64,000 nucleotides of DNA. Origin: Akkermansiaceae bacterium. Its GTDB lineage: Bacteria; Verrucomicrobiota; Verrucomicrobiia; Verrucomicrobiales; DEV007. The stretch spans positions 248,001 to 312,000 of the forward strand of contig JACKQE010000002.1 of the NCBI GenBank assembly GCA_024233005.1. Direction: 5' to 3'. Both the position numbers and the translations under genes were made by a program. The notes under the pieces were generated by a model that was not told the DNA's origin, ran no database searches, and saw only the letters and a list, made by a program, of their open reading frames with translations. This document shows, piece after piece, positions 26,330 through 36,172 of this stretch (positions are counted from its first letter, which is position 1; the number at the start of each line of letters is the position of its first letter).

Positions 26330-29300
26330 TTAGGGCGCAAAGCGTTTCGGATTCACCACCCGGAAGCGATAAAATTGGTCCAATGGAGGGAGGGTGGAAT
26401 TCTCCGGGTCGGCGGCATAGTCCGGGATGGCGGGATCATTCGGATCAATATAGCGCTCGATAATGGAGGAACCCCGGTAGTCGGCCACGACCTGATCGTA
26501 ATCCGGATCCCAGGTGTCCGCGTCGGTGGTTTTGGCTTTTTGAAGCACCTGGGCCTGATAGTGCACCTTGAACGTGTTCGATTTGGTGGTGACGCGGGGG
26601 TAGATATGAGTGTAGGGACGTTCCCGGCCATTGTCCCCAACCAGAGGGTGGTCTTTCCAGTATTTCCCGCTGGTCATTTGCTTCAAGTTCTTTGGGGTGT
26701 AGGTCCCGATCGGCATCGTTCCGCTGGTCCTCTCGCTGATACTTTCAGGGATCAGATGGATGTCACAGATTTCCGTGGCTGATTTGAAAATGGTGCCCTT
26801 GTCGAACCGGCTTTGGAACTGCTCCAGGGTCAGGTCCTCATGGATCACCGATCTCAGGCTCCTGCCTTGCAGCGTTCCGCCATAGGGATTTTTGTAGGGA
26901 TCATAGCCGATGCCGTAGCCGTTCCCCACTTTGTAGTCAGACCCATGCGCTTTGGGAATGCACAGCATGTATTCGGATTTGAAGATTCCGTGCAGTGCCG
27001 TGTTCCGGGTGATGTGTTTGAAGGGTAGAATTTGGTAGTTCAGATTTACTTTGCCGGCGGTGGAAAGAGGTTCCGAAATGGCGTAGGGCTCCACCACCGG
27101 CATCCAGAAAAGATCGAGCCAGAGATGATCCGGGGGGGAGGCCGCCCCCGGGTGGGAGGGAAAGCCGCTCCCTTGCACATTCGGGCGGAAGAGCAGGGTC
27201 TGCCAGGGTTTCCCCGACTTCACCCCGGTGGGCAGGGAGCCAAACATGCCTGGCGATGGCAGGATGCGGTTAGGTGAAAAATAGGAAGGTGAGGCGGGTT
27301 CTTGGAGGGTGGAATCATAAAAATAGGGCAGCATGGTCTGTCCGACCGCCCCAGTGATGTAGAGGCGTCGCACATTGCCCTCGTCCGGTTTGTTGATGTA
27401 GGGACCGTCCATGACGATGCCCATCCCATTGTCGAAATCCCCATATTGTTGGACTTCCTTGGACAGGTCGTGATACAGGCGGGCGGGCCAGGATGCGCCG
27501 TAACTCACTCCTGGCAGGAGATCTCGATTGCTTCGTTCCAGACCGGCATTCTTTTTATTGGCGGTGTAGTTGTCCGCCCCGGTGAAACGACCGCCGAAAG
27601 AGTTGGACATCAGACCATGGGCAAATTTTTGCTGACCATAGGAGAAGTGGGGCTGGTAGAGATCGTCGGCGGGGTTGTCCTGGAGCAAAATGTGTTTCTG
27701 GGCCGCCGCGAGACGGACGTCACCGTGCCGAATCCCGACCCCTTGAACCGTGTCTTCGCCCCGAATCCAGGAGGCTCTGCTCAGTCGTCCCTTGTCCGTC
27801 TGGTCAAGATGGGATCCATCAAAGCCAAGACTCCAGTAGGGACGTCCGATGGATCCTCCCTGCGGGACATAGTTGCCATAGGAGTCTTTCACCACTCGGC
27901 CGTTGCCTCCACTGACGAGGGTGGGCGCCGGCGCGCGGAAACCGGGAAAACGCATTTCGATTTCTTGAACCAGCGTCCTGCCGTCAGCATCGAGGGTTTT
28001 TCCCTGGCTGTCCTGGCGGGGGCGTGAGTTCTCACTGGTTTTCCCGTTGATCCAGATTTTGATGACGGCCTTGCCCTCCTTCATTTCCATCCTCAATTCA
28101 TTGGGGGTGTTTCCGGCTATTTTGAAAGGCAGGGTGACGTAGGCATACTGGTTGGTGCTAGGACATTCATCGAACAACCGGTCCATGGGGGCTCTCCTTC
28201 CTGCGGGATTCAAAGGACCTCCGCCGGTCAATTTGCGTTGCAGGGTGCGGTCCGTCAAAAAAACGGTGTGGGGGACGACACCTCCGAAGGTGCCATCAGA
28301 GTAAGTTCCCGAAAGAGAGAACTCCTCCTGTCTGCCGCCGGGAGACCAGATGGCACGTTCCACCTTGCTGCCATCGGGACGGGCCAGAAACCGGCCAGCC
28401 ATGGCGGTTCCACCATCGGAGGCCGGAAAGATCATGCCATCCGGGTCCCCTGAGGAGAGTCCTTGGAAATCCACTTCCACTTCGTAATCGGAATGAATTC
28501 CGGCCCAGCCCAGGCTCGGACTGAACAAGTTGAAGATGAAGCCCGCCTGGATCAGTCGTTCCCCCCGTTTGAGACGGGTGACTTCGGCATCAGTGACCTG
28601 CGTGCGGTCGTATTTGCCCTTTGGGGCGGCGGCACGGTATTGCGGGTCCAGATAAGCCAATTGCCAGTTCCAGAACCGCGGGTTGAAGGCCGCCTTGAAA
28701 TCCCGCTCGTACTGGGATTCATCGCCGGAAGTGAATTTTTGGCTGAGCTCCTGCAGCCAGACCGGCCAGTTGTCCATCTTCCAGGTGCCGTCATCGTTTT
28801 TCTCCATTTTTACGTTGGGAGGCAGAGGAGGGAAATTTGAATATTCAGGTTCTTTGGAGGGTTCGACACGCCAGTCTCCCCTCTCCAGGACCAGCTCAGC
28901 GTGCTCGCGGATGCCTGGGCTGAAGGGGCCGCCATGTTCTCCGCCGGATGACACCTCATAAGCGGAGAACCCTCCTCCGGCGCAGAAGATCCCCACCACG
29001 GCAGCATCCTGTACGGTGAAGAAGCGGCCAAATCCCATCGTGTCGACGCCCTTGTAGTTGATTTCGATGGGGGCCACCTGGCCGAAGCCTTTGTGGGATC
29101 TGGCGTTGCCGGTCCCGGTGCGCCGCGGGTTGGTGTAGGTGGGATTGTGGTTGATGTTGGCCGGTTGGAAGGCCTGGGTCCAGCGGTCCTCGTAGAGGCT
29201 GTCGTCATGGAGATTGGTGCAGCGGATGTAATCAAAGATTTCGGTGAGGATTTGCAGGTGTTCATCGTTCCCGTATTTGGACGCGAAGGATGCCCCGTAG

Positions 29301-30847
29301 CCGGGAAGGTCGCGTTTCCCGGCTTCAGCCAAATAGGCGTAGATCTGCTGATTGCGGGGTATTTGGTCATAGTCAAACGTGGTGCTGTCCTCGTTCTTTC
29401 GTTGAAAGTAATACCGGTAGGGCTGTCCGTTCTGGCCTTTCCTTCCCAATTGACCACAGAAGCGGATGAGCTGGTCGAAGGGTGTCAGGTGTCCGGCATC
29501 ACTCGCCGATTCGACAAAATAGCTGGGCCAGATGGTGATCCGGGGTTGGTTGAACAAATTCACCTCCGGAGCCCGGCTCACGGTGGTGAGGAAGAAGCGG
29601 GATTTTTCCAACAAGTCGACGGCGGCGCCTGCGGTGAGGGATTTCTGTCGCAGCAGACCGCCTGCCTCCGGGAACGTGTTCGGGGTGCGGTCCTCTTTCA
29701 GCAACACTTCATCATTGGTGGCATACAGTCGGTCAATATCAGCGGTGAGTCCTTTTTGGTGTTGGAAATCCGTCTTGCTCAGGGTGCGCGTGCCGACTTC
29801 CGACCCCCCGCCGACCACCCGAGGCACGATGCTGTAGAGCACCTCGATGGCCCTTCGTTCATTGGTGATGTCCTGCATCCCTGGGAGAAAAACGGGAGAC
29901 AAAAACGTCGTGGCCGGGTGGCCGGGGTACCGCTGCCATTCATGGTTCACTGGCTGGGCTCCGGCGAAATTTCGATCGATGTCCCCTCCTGTGAGGGGTG
30001 TCATCCAGGAGGACCCACCAGCATGGACATTCGGGTTCAGCTTGCAGGTTTCATCATCTGCCCAAAAGGCAAACCGGCCCACGATGGGGTTGTCCTTCGA
30101 GGGCGAGGATTGCTCCGGATGCGCAGGAACAAAGCGTTTCTCCTTGTCGACGGTGCCCAGAGTGCCGTCGCGCAATTGATAAATCCATTTCACTGGCATG
30201 GGGAGGGTGGGCTTCTGCAATTGCCGCCTGACCATCAGGTCGAACTCGCTCAATCCGACTTTGTCCACGTTCCAATCGAACCCTTCGATCCCGGCTTTGT
30301 CCTCGTTGGGCAGCCGCCGTTCCGCGGAAGGCCATTTCGGTTCGTCCCTGGCGATGGGGTTGACGATGGGGTAGTAGACGCTCTTGCCCCGGATCACCGG
30401 TTCATTCAGATCGACATAGGTCCAGGGAGCGCGTTGCCATTCCTTAAGATCATCATAATCATAAGAGACCAGCGCTTCCTCGCGAATCTCCGTCATTTGT
30501 TCATCGGAATACAACTTCCAAGCTTTGTGGAACTTCCCCTGATCATCCCAGGTGCGGATGCATCCCGGTTGGGAGGCCCAAACCCGGTTCCGCGAGGAAG
30601 TGGCTTCCCTAATCTGGGCAATGACCACATTGACCGCCGACTCGGCGATTTCCTGGGCCTGGAGTCCATCGGAATAGTGCACCGAGGAACTCCGCTCCGT
30701 CATCGACATGGCCAGAAAGGTCATCATCAGCACGGTACAAAGGGAAACCACCGTCAACACCATGACCAAGGCGACCCCACGCCGGGAGGCCCTGCTGGAA
30801 CTCAATCTGGCTTTTAGGAACTCTAGGAGGTGACGGGGAGTTGTCAT
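26330..30847 (-). CDS. Verru_Chthon cassette protein A-like giant prepilin-type protein
   Basis: 1505 residues. The N-terminus is basic followed by a pilin-like hydrophobic helix (RRGVALVMVLTVVSLC, about 22-50) and TERSSSVHYSDGLQAQEIAESAVN. This matches the general-secretion or PilX-like opening of the Verru_Chthon cassette A family known from Verrucomicrobia. The body is Gly/Pro/Asn/Tyr-rich, without recognised enzyme motifs, and includes WASQPGCIRTWDDQGKFHKAWKLYS-type segments common to these proteins. Such proteins probably reach the envelope through a type II/type IV pilus-like machine. The usual cassette partners B-D are not adjacent. The next gene on this strand is sufS, 51 bases away. 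Confidence 0.8.
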   Translation of the reverse strand: MTTPRHLLEFLKARLSSSRASRRGVALVMVLTVVSLCTVLMMTFLAMSMTERSSSVHYSDGLQAQEIAESAVNVVIAQIREATSSRNRVWASQPGCIRTWDDQGKFHKAWKLYSDEQMTEIREEALVSYDYDDLKEWQRAPWTYVDLNEPVIRGKSVYYPIVNPIARDEPKWPSAERRLPNEDKAGIEGFDWNVDKVGLSEFDLMVRRQLQKPTLPMPVKWIYQLRDGTLGTVDKEKRFVPAHPEQSSPSKDNPIVGRFAFWADDETCKLNPNVHAGGSSWMTPLTGGDIDRNFAGAQPVNHEWQRYPGHPATTFLSPVFLPGMQDITNERRAIEVLYSIVPRVVGGGSEVGTRTLSKTDFQHQKGLTADIDRLYATNDEVLLKEDRTPNTFPEAGGLLRQKSLTAGAAVDLLEKSRFFLTTVSRAPEVNLFNQPRITIWPSYFVESASDAGHLTPFDQLIRFCGQLGRKGQNGQPYRYYFQRKNEDSTTFDYDQIPRNQQIYAYLAEAGKRDLPGYGASFASKYGNDEHLQILTEIFDYIRCTNLHDDSLYEDRWTQAFQPANINHNPTYTNPRRTGTGNARSHKGFGQVAPIEINYKGVDTMGFGRFFTVQDAAVVGIFCAGGGFSAYEVSSGGEHGGPFSPGIREHAELVLERGDWRVEPSKEPEYSNFPPLPPNVKMEKNDDGTWKMDNWPVWLQELSQKFTSGDESQYERDFKAAFNPRFWNWQLAYLDPQYRAAAPKGKYDRTQVTDAEVTRLKRGERLIQAGFIFNLFSPSLGWAGIHSDYEVEVDFQGLSSGDPDGMIFPASDGGTAMAGRFLARPDGSKVERAIWSPGGRQEEFSLSGTYSDGTFGGVVPHTVFLTDRTLQRKLTGGGPLNPAGRRAPMDRLFDECPSTNQYAYVTLPFKIAGNTPNELRMEMKEGKAVIKIWINGKTSENSRPRQDSQGKTLDADGRTLVQEIEMRFPGFRAPAPTLVSGGNGRVVKDSYGNYVPQGGSIGRPYWSLGFDGSHLDQTDKGRLSRASWIRGEDTVQGVGIRHGDVRLAAAQKHILLQDNPADDLYQPHFSYGQQKFAHGLMSNSFGGRFTGADNYTANKKNAGLERSNRDLLPGVSYGASWPARLYHDLSKEVQQYGDFDNGMGIVMDGPYINKPDEGNVRRLYITGAVGQTMLPYFYDSTLQEPASPSYFSPNRILPSPGMFGSLPTGVKSGKPWQTLLFRPNVQGSGFPSHPGAASPPDHLWLDLFWMPVVEPYAISEPLSTAGKVNLNYQILPFKHITRNTALHGIFKSEYMLCIPKAHGSDYKVGNGYGIGYDPYKNPYGGTLQGRSLRSVIHEDLTLEQFQSRFDKGTIFKSATEICDIHLIPESISERTSGTMPIGTYTPKNLKQMTSGKYWKDHPLVGDNGRERPYTHIYPRVTTKSNTFKVHYQAQVLQKAKTTDADTWDPDYDQVVADYRGSSIIERYIDPNDPAIPDYAADPENSTLPPLDQFYRFRVVNPKRFAP

Positions 30848-30988
30848 TGGCCGGAGACACGGGCACAGGCTTGTTTTAGTGGCAGATGCCTCACAGGGTC
30901 AATCAAAAACGGAACAGATCACCAAATCTTCACTGGAGACAGAGTTGCCGTGTTGGCCCAACTGAGTGGGTATTTTAACGATAGGTGC

Positions 30989-31017
30989 TTGACGATGTCA
31001 GCAAAAATGTGGTAACA
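30989..31017 (+). promoter_or_regulatory. Possible sigma-70-like promoter for the TPR/Exb operon
   Basis: TTGACG at 30989-30994 is separated by 17 bases from GTAACA at 31012-31017, about 35 bases before the ATG at 31053. The -35 is good and the -10 is weak. It lies in the 205-base divergent spacer between the Verru_Chthon A-like gene and the operon, which is noticeably richer in A/T than its surroundings. Confidence 0.3.
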
Positions 31018-31052
31018 GAAAATTCTGCCTCCCCCGGTTGATAAATTCCTCT

Positions 31053-33938
31053 ATGACTTCGCGTTGCTGCCAGCTGCTGTCGCCGGTATTTTTGTGTTGT
31101 GTCCTGCATTCCTCTCCGGTCACCGCACAGGTCCGGGGTGTTGCTCCTGAAAAGGGCGCCGATCCGGGGCTGGATCAATTGACGCCGGTGACTCTAGTCG
31201 AAAAGGCCCGTGCGGCCTTTGAATCACGGGATTTTGCCACGGCCGAGAAGGGCTTCGAAACGTTTATCGCCAAGTATGGTGCGATGCCGGAAATGGCCGA
31301 GGCGGTGCGGATCCACACGCCACTATTGGCATTGAGCAAGGTGGCCGTGGGCCGGCATGAAGAGGCCCTGGATTGGATCGGCAAAAGCCTGAGTGATCCC
31401 AAATTGCCACCTGCGTTGGAGGACGAACTGAGTTTCTGGCGGGGGATCTGTTTCCTTGCATTGGAACAGTGGCCCGAGGCGCAGCATGCCTTGGGTAGAT
31501 ACTGGAGCGAGCCGAGGCACCGCGAGGCCAAACGGGTGGAGGCCTTGCTGCTCTTTGCCCATATCTATTTGCTGCAGGGATTCCCCGGGGAGGCGGCGGC
31601 TTTGTTAGGTGACCAGATTCCCAAAATTCGGGCCCGGGCTCCGGAAGGCGCCGGTCGCGCTCTTGTGCTGCGGTTTCATGCTCTGCTGGTTTCGGATCAG
31701 GACGAGACCGCCCTGCAGCTCGTCAAAGAAGAATTTCCTCATCTCGACGGCCTGGTCCAGGTCGCTAGTTTTCAAAGTCTGACGGTGGCTTTGGCGGGCC
31801 GGTTTATCGAGGAGCGCCGCTGGCATGACGCCATCTCCTGTCTGCAGCGGGTCTGGCCAAGAGACCGCATTCTCAGAGTCCAGGAAGAGAAGCGTCGGTT
31901 GGTGGAGGAGCGTCTTTCCGGCCTATCGGCAGCGCCGGGAAATGAATCCCTGCGACAACAACTGGGAAGCCTGGAAAAGCGGATTGTCCACGAAGTGGAG
32001 GCGATCGAAAAAGCCGCCAATTTTGATTCCGCGGTGCGTCTTCGTTTGGCCACCGCCTACCAGGGGCTTGACCGCCCCCGTGAGGCGGCCCTCATCCTGG
32101 ATGACATGCTGGTGCGCATGCCTGCGGACGAGGTCGTGGATACCGCGAGTCTGACTGCGCTGCAGTGTTGGATGCAGGTGGAGCGGTGGGACCGGGTGGT
32201 GGATCTGGCGGCCCTCTACGAAGAGCGTTTCGGGAGCGTCGGCCGCCATCTTCCAATGGTGCTTTTTTTGAAGGCCGAAAGTCTCAGGAAGTCTGGGCGC
32301 CCCGCGGAAGCGGCGGTGGTTTGCGATCATTTGCTGGAACTGTTTCCCGAAGATGACCTTGCGCCCCGCGCTTTGTTCCTGCAGGGGATTCTCTATCTGG
32401 AACAGGATGACAACGACGGGGCGTTGTTTCATTTTGAAAAACTGCAACGCAACCATCCCGGGCATGAACTGGTGGAGGATGGTGTTTTCTGGTCGGCGAT
32501 GGCATTGGCCTTCGACAAGCAGTACGCCGAATCACGCGAAGCCATGGGGCGTTACCTCGAAGTGTACGGCGGAGAGTCGGGAACTCCGAAGTATGGTCCT
32601 TCGGCCATTTTTCGCATCGCGGTCTGTACATTCTCCCTGGCGGAATACACTCAGGCGGCGGACTTGTTCCGGGATTTTCTGGCTCGATACGCCGGTGATG
32701 ACGCCGCCGCCGAAGCTCGCCTTTTGCTGGGTGATGCGCTCCTCGGGTTGGGCGAGATCGATGAGGGGTTGGCCGTCTACCGCACGATACCTCCCGAGTC
32801 CGGGAGGTTCTTCGAGGAGGCATGGTTCAAGACCGGCAAGGCTTTCAAATTGACCGAGCGCTACGAGGAAATGAAGCAGCATTTCGAGACGTTCGTAAAA
32901 GATCATCCCGATTCGCCCCGTCTTCCCGAGGCAGTGTATTGGATTGGTTGGAACCATCTTCGTGAAGAGCATCCCGATGCGGCCCGGAGCATTTATTGGG
33001 AGACTCTGCGCCGCCACGGGGACAATGCGGAGATGTCGGGCATGGAGGATTTGCTGAGCGCCTTGCCGAAGGTCTATCGTGATGGCGCGGAAGGGGGTGG
33101 GCGGGAACGACTTCTCGAGGATCTGGAGAAAGCCGCCCAGCAGGCCAACCAGGAAAAGAAGGCGACACTGGCGTTGCGGTGCGATTGGGCCCGCAGTGTC
33201 CTCGAAGGCGAGGCCGACCCGGAAAAAGGACGCCGGGGCCTCGCCTCACTTAAGGGGCGGGTTGATCCGAGGCATCACAACCCAGTGCTCAGCGTTGATG
33301 TCGCCGAGGCTTTGGAAGGATTGAATGGGTTCACGGAAGCGGGGAAGCTCTATGCCGAAATCCGACGATGGCATCCCAATTGCCTGGGCAAGGATCGTCT
33401 CCATGCCGGGTTGGCTCGGGTGGCGGAATCACAGGAGGATTGGGATGATGCTCTTCGCTATTACGGGAAATGTGAGCGGGAAACGGCACAGACAAGCCGG
33501 TTGGGTGACATACTCCTGGCCAAGGGCCGGATCTTGTCGCGGGTTGGTCGGAGGACCGAGGCCATGGAGGCGTATGAGAAGGTGCTGGAAATCCGGGAGA
33601 TCCTCCCCAGTACCAAGGCGGAAGCCCTTCTTCAGATGGGCGATCTGCTGGTGTCCGGGGGGGAACTTCTGAAGGCCACGGCTTATTATGAGAGGCTCTA
33701 TGTTTCCTACGGACGGTATGGAGAATTGGTGGCGGCGGCATATGAAAAGCGGGCCGCCATTCTTGAGGAGCTGGACCGGAAAGTGGAAGCCTTGGAAGTC
33801 TGGTCCGAGTTGGCGGAGCGGGAAGATTTGGCCGATTATCCTGAATCTGGCAGGGCCAAAGCACGTTTGGCTATGCTGGCGCCGACCTTGCGGCCCGAGG
33901 AGTCAGCTCGTCAGACAACGGGAGGAACGGGTTCATGA
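31053..33938 (+). CDS. Secreted tetratricopeptide-repeat protein
   Basis: 961 residues from ATG 31053; a TTG at 31038 also lies in frame. A signal peptide ends near VTAQ (25). The rest is nearly all helical repeats of 34-37 residues of TPR/Sel1 type, e.g. EGAGRALVLRFHALL, PEDDLAPRALFLQGILYLEQ, RLPEAVYWIGWNHLREEHPD, TKAEALLQMGDLLVSGG. It resembles YbgF/BamD-like periplasmic scaffolds rather than an enzyme. It is the first gene of a run of six with very short spacers, and its stop overlaps the next start (ATGA). Confidence 0.8.
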   Translation: MTSRCCQLLSPVFLCCVLHSSPVTAQVRGVAPEKGADPGLDQLTPVTLVEKARAAFESRDFATAEKGFETFIAKYGAMPEMAEAVRIHTPLLALSKVAVGRHEEALDWIGKSLSDPKLPPALEDELSFWRGICFLALEQWPEAQHALGRYWSEPRHREAKRVEALLLFAHIYLLQGFPGEAAALLGDQIPKIRARAPEGAGRALVLRFHALLVSDQDETALQLVKEEFPHLDGLVQVASFQSLTVALAGRFIEERRWHDAISCLQRVWPRDRILRVQEEKRRLVEERLSGLSAAPGNESLRQQLGSLEKRIVHEVEAIEKAANFDSAVRLRLATAYQGLDRPREAALILDDMLVRMPADEVVDTASLTALQCWMQVERWDRVVDLAALYEERFGSVGRHLPMVLFLKAESLRKSGRPAEAAVVCDHLLELFPEDDLAPRALFLQGILYLEQDDNDGALFHFEKLQRNHPGHELVEDGVFWSAMALAFDKQYAESREAMGRYLEVYGGESGTPKYGPSAIFRIAVCTFSLAEYTQAADLFRDFLARYAGDDAAAEARLLLGDALLGLGEIDEGLAVYRTIPPESGRFFEEAWFKTGKAFKLTERYEEMKQHFETFVKDHPDSPRLPEAVYWIGWNHLREEHPDAARSIYWETLRRHGDNAEMSGMEDLLSALPKVYRDGAEGGGRERLLEDLEKAAQQANQEKKATLALRCDWARSVLEGEADPEKGRRGLASLKGRVDPRHHNPVLSVDVAEALEGLNGFTEAGKLYAEIRRWHPNCLGKDRLHAGLARVAESQEDWDDALRYYGKCERETAQTSRLGDILLAKGRILSRVGRRTEAMEAYEKVLEIREILPSTKAEALLQMGDLLVSGGELLKATAYYERLYVSYGRYGELVAAAYEKRAAILEELDRKVEALEVWSELAEREDLADYPESGRAKARLAMLAPTLRPEESARQTTGGTGS

Positions 33939-34861
33939 GCAGGTGGGTGTGGAGCTATTGGTGCCTGCTGGTCTGCGGCGGAATGGTCTGCGCGGATGAC
34001 GCCGTGCATTTGAAATCAGGCGGTGTGGAGCGGGGCATTTTTAAAGCCGTTACCGATACCCAGGTTATTCTCAGTCAGACTGTCACCTTGCCTGGCGGGG
34101 CCTCCGCGGGAGCCACCCGGACATTTGCCTTGGGCGATGTGGATTATCTGGAGTTTGGATGGTTCCCCGGCGAAGAGGCCGCGTTGGCTGATCCGACCAT
34201 CCAGGCCTTGGAGTCGCTCTGGGAGGTATCCCTACCTCATCTCCACCGGCCCAGATCAAGAGCCGGCGCCGTTGGGTTGGCTCTGGGTCAGGCACTGCTC
34301 GGCTCAGGAGTGGAATCCGATTGGAAACGTGCCCTGCGCCTGCTGGAGGTGCTGGAAACGAAAGCCTGGGACAGTGACATCAGAGCGCGCGCCACCGCGC
34401 AGAAAGTGAATGCCTGGATCCGGTTGGGGGATTTTGCTTCTGCCGAGAATGCCGCGCGGGCCTTGTTGGAACAAGGCAACCCCGTTCCCTTCATTGAGCT
34501 CCGCTACGCCAAGGCCGGACAGGACTTTGTGGCATTGCGGCTTTTGGAGCAGGAGAATCCGAAGTGGCAGGAGGATGAGGAAATCCGGCCCGAGCGCATG
34601 CGCCTGCTGCAGGAGGCGCTTGATGCGCTCCTGTACCCGTCCCTTTTCCACGGCGGAGAAGCCAACCTTGCGGCCCGTGGCCTTCTCGCTGCCGCCGAAG
34701 TGAACCGTTTTTCCGGTTTGCGTGAGGCTTCCTGCGGAAACCTGGCGGATCTTCTCGCGCTCTACCCTGAATCCTCGTCAGCGGAACGGGCTCGTCAACT
34801 CATTGCGGAACTGACCGGACCGTCCCCTCCCCAAATAAACCCGCCATCCCCCCATGATTGA
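33935..34861 (+). CDS. Secreted hypothetical protein of the Exb-type operon
   Basis: 308 residues. The signal peptide SYWCLLVCGGMVCADD is followed by a small beta domain (VHLKSGGVERGIFKAV, QVILSQTV, FALGDVDYLEFG) and then a mostly helical domain with TPR-like units (RALRLLEVLETKAW, ENAARALLEQGNPVP, RGLLAAAEVNRF). I know no family name. It overlaps the upstream gene by four bases and the downstream ExbB gene by eight, so it is translated with them. Confidence 0.72.
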   Translation: MSRWVWSYWCLLVCGGMVCADDAVHLKSGGVERGIFKAVTDTQVILSQTVTLPGGASAGATRTFALGDVDYLEFGWFPGEEAALADPTIQALESLWEVSLPHLHRPRSRAGAVGLALGQALLGSGVESDWKRALRLLEVLETKAWDSDIRARATAQKVNAWIRLGDFASAENAARALLEQGNPVPFIELRYAKAGQDFVALRLLEQENPKWQEDEEIRPERMRLLQEALDALLYPSLFHGGEANLAARGLLAAAEVNRFSGLREASCGNLADLLALYPESSSAERARQLIAELTGPSPPQINPPSPHD

Positions 34862-35726
34862 ACCTTTTCGCAAGATTGTTCCTGGCCCGATCGCCCGCAC
34901 CTGGATTGCCGCCGCCGCGACCTGGTGGGCAGCGCTGGTGCTGTTCGTGCCCTTGGATCCTTTGCTCGCCCAGGACGATCCAGTCTCCGGTCCTGCCGTC
35001 AAGGAGGCGGTTCCCGCGGTTGGGCAAAAATCGGCCCTGGATTATTACAAGGACGGCGGTGCGTTCATGCACATTTTGCTCGCTTGCTCCATCGGCACCA
35101 TTGCGGTGGTGGTCTATTGCTTCGTCCAAATCACACCGGCGAAAATGGTGCCCACGTCTCAGGTGGAGACCGTCAATGCCGCAATGGCTCGCAAGGATGT
35201 CATGGCTGCCTACCAGGTCTGTGGTTCCGGGCCTTCCGCCTATGCCAACCTGCTTTCCGCCGCGCTTCTGAAGGTGAATTTCAACCGGGACCTTGCCAAC
35301 AAAGCTTCCATGACCGAAGCGGCGTTGGAGACGCTGGATGAGGAGGAGCACAAGCAGATGGTGTGGGTCAACTACCTCAATGTGTTCGCCACCTTGGCCC
35401 CCATGATCGGTCTGCTCGGCACAGTCTGGGGGATGATCCAGAGCTTCCAGGAACTGGCCTTGGGAAACTCCAAGCCGCAGGATCTGGCCGGCGGCATTCA
35501 GGTGGCGATGATCACGACCGCTGGTGGGCTTTTGGTGGGTATTCCCGCGATGTTCTTTTATTTCTTCTTCCGCGACCGGCTCGGCTCGGTTGTGACCAAG
35601 ATCCAAAAGAATGTTTCTTTTGCGATCGACATTCTCTCCGGAGAAATCCAGCTCGAAGGGGCGGCCGTGCCGGCTCAGGAAATCCTGCAGCAGGATCCCG
35701 GAACCGCCGGAGAAGAGGCTGTTTGA
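34854..35726 (+). CDS. exbB: MotA/TolQ/ExbB proton channel family protein
   Basis: 290 residues. An unusually long N-terminal region (about 20-40 hydrophobic, then Asp/Pro-rich) precedes three typical membrane segments: FMHILLACSIGTIAVVVYCF (about 74-93), VNYLNVFATLAPMIGLLGTVWGMI with the conserved TLAPMIGLLGTV, and QVAMITTAGGLLVGIPAMFF. These form the proton-conducting channel with ExbD. The gene is in the middle of the operon and directly followed by two exbD genes. Long N-terminal regions with a signal-like helix are found in TolQ/ExbB relatives of PVC bacteria. Confidence 0.9.
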   Translation: MIEPFRKIVPGPIARTWIAAAATWWAALVLFVPLDPLLAQDDPVSGPAVKEAVPAVGQKSALDYYKDGGAFMHILLACSIGTIAVVVYCFVQITPAKMVPTSQVETVNAAMARKDVMAAYQVCGSGPSAYANLLSAALLKVNFNRDLANKASMTEAALETLDEEEHKQMVWVNYLNVFATLAPMIGLLGTVWGMIQSFQELALGNSKPQDLAGGIQVAMITTAGGLLVGIPAMFFYFFFRDRLGSVVTKIQKNVSFAIDILSGEIQLEGAAVPAQEILQQDPGTAGEEAV

Positions 35727-35750
35727 TCCAATTACAATCGCCAACCCATC

Positions 35751-36161
35751 ATGCCGCGCCGCGCCAAATCTGTGGAGGAAGTCAGTTTTCAGATCACTCC
35801 CATGATCGACATGACTTTCCTCCTGCTGATCTTTTTCATGGTGACGACCAAGCTCACCGAAGCCGACAGCTCCGTTCCTGTGGAACTGCCCATTGCCCGG
35901 AGCGCCCTGGCTCCCGATGACCGAATTCCGCGGGATGTGATCAGTATTGATGCCGCGGGTGACTACCACGTGGGAGAGTCCCGGCACTCCGCGGAGAGCC
36001 TCAAGGCCTATTTGAAGCAACGCTTTGAAAAATTTCCACCGTTGCAGATTTACCTGCGGGCTGACAAGGCCACGCCAGCCAAAAGGATCCGTCAGTTCAT
36101 GGAGATGGCCGCCGAAGCCGGAGCGTTGGATGTGATTTTTGGCACTTACCAGGAGGAATAA
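35751..36161 (+). CDS. exbD: ExbD/TolR-family biopolymer transport protein (first copy)
   Basis: 136 residues. A single membrane helix near 18-33 holds the functional Asp D20 in ITPMIDMTFLLLIFFMV. A periplasmic domain of about 95 residues follows. D20 carries protons through the ExbB channel. The gene begins 24 bases after exbB and ends 11 bases before the second copy. The periplasmic sequence contains YLRADKATPAKRIRQFMEMA, similar to the peptidoglycan-facing domain of TolR. Confidence 0.92.
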   Translation: MPRRAKSVEEVSFQITPMIDMTFLLLIFFMVTTKLTEADSSVPVELPIARSALAPDDRIPRDVISIDAAGDYHVGESRHSAESLKAYLKQRFEKFPPLQIYLRADKATPAKRIRQFMEMAAEAGALDVIFGTYQEE

Positions 36162-36172
36162 GCGCGACGAGG

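Noticed and set aside
29093..30817. A 574-codon open frame on the plus strand opposite the Verru_Chthon A-like gene
   Set aside because: Its translation is rich in Gly/His/Val with no domain; it is the antisense shadow of a long high-GC gene.
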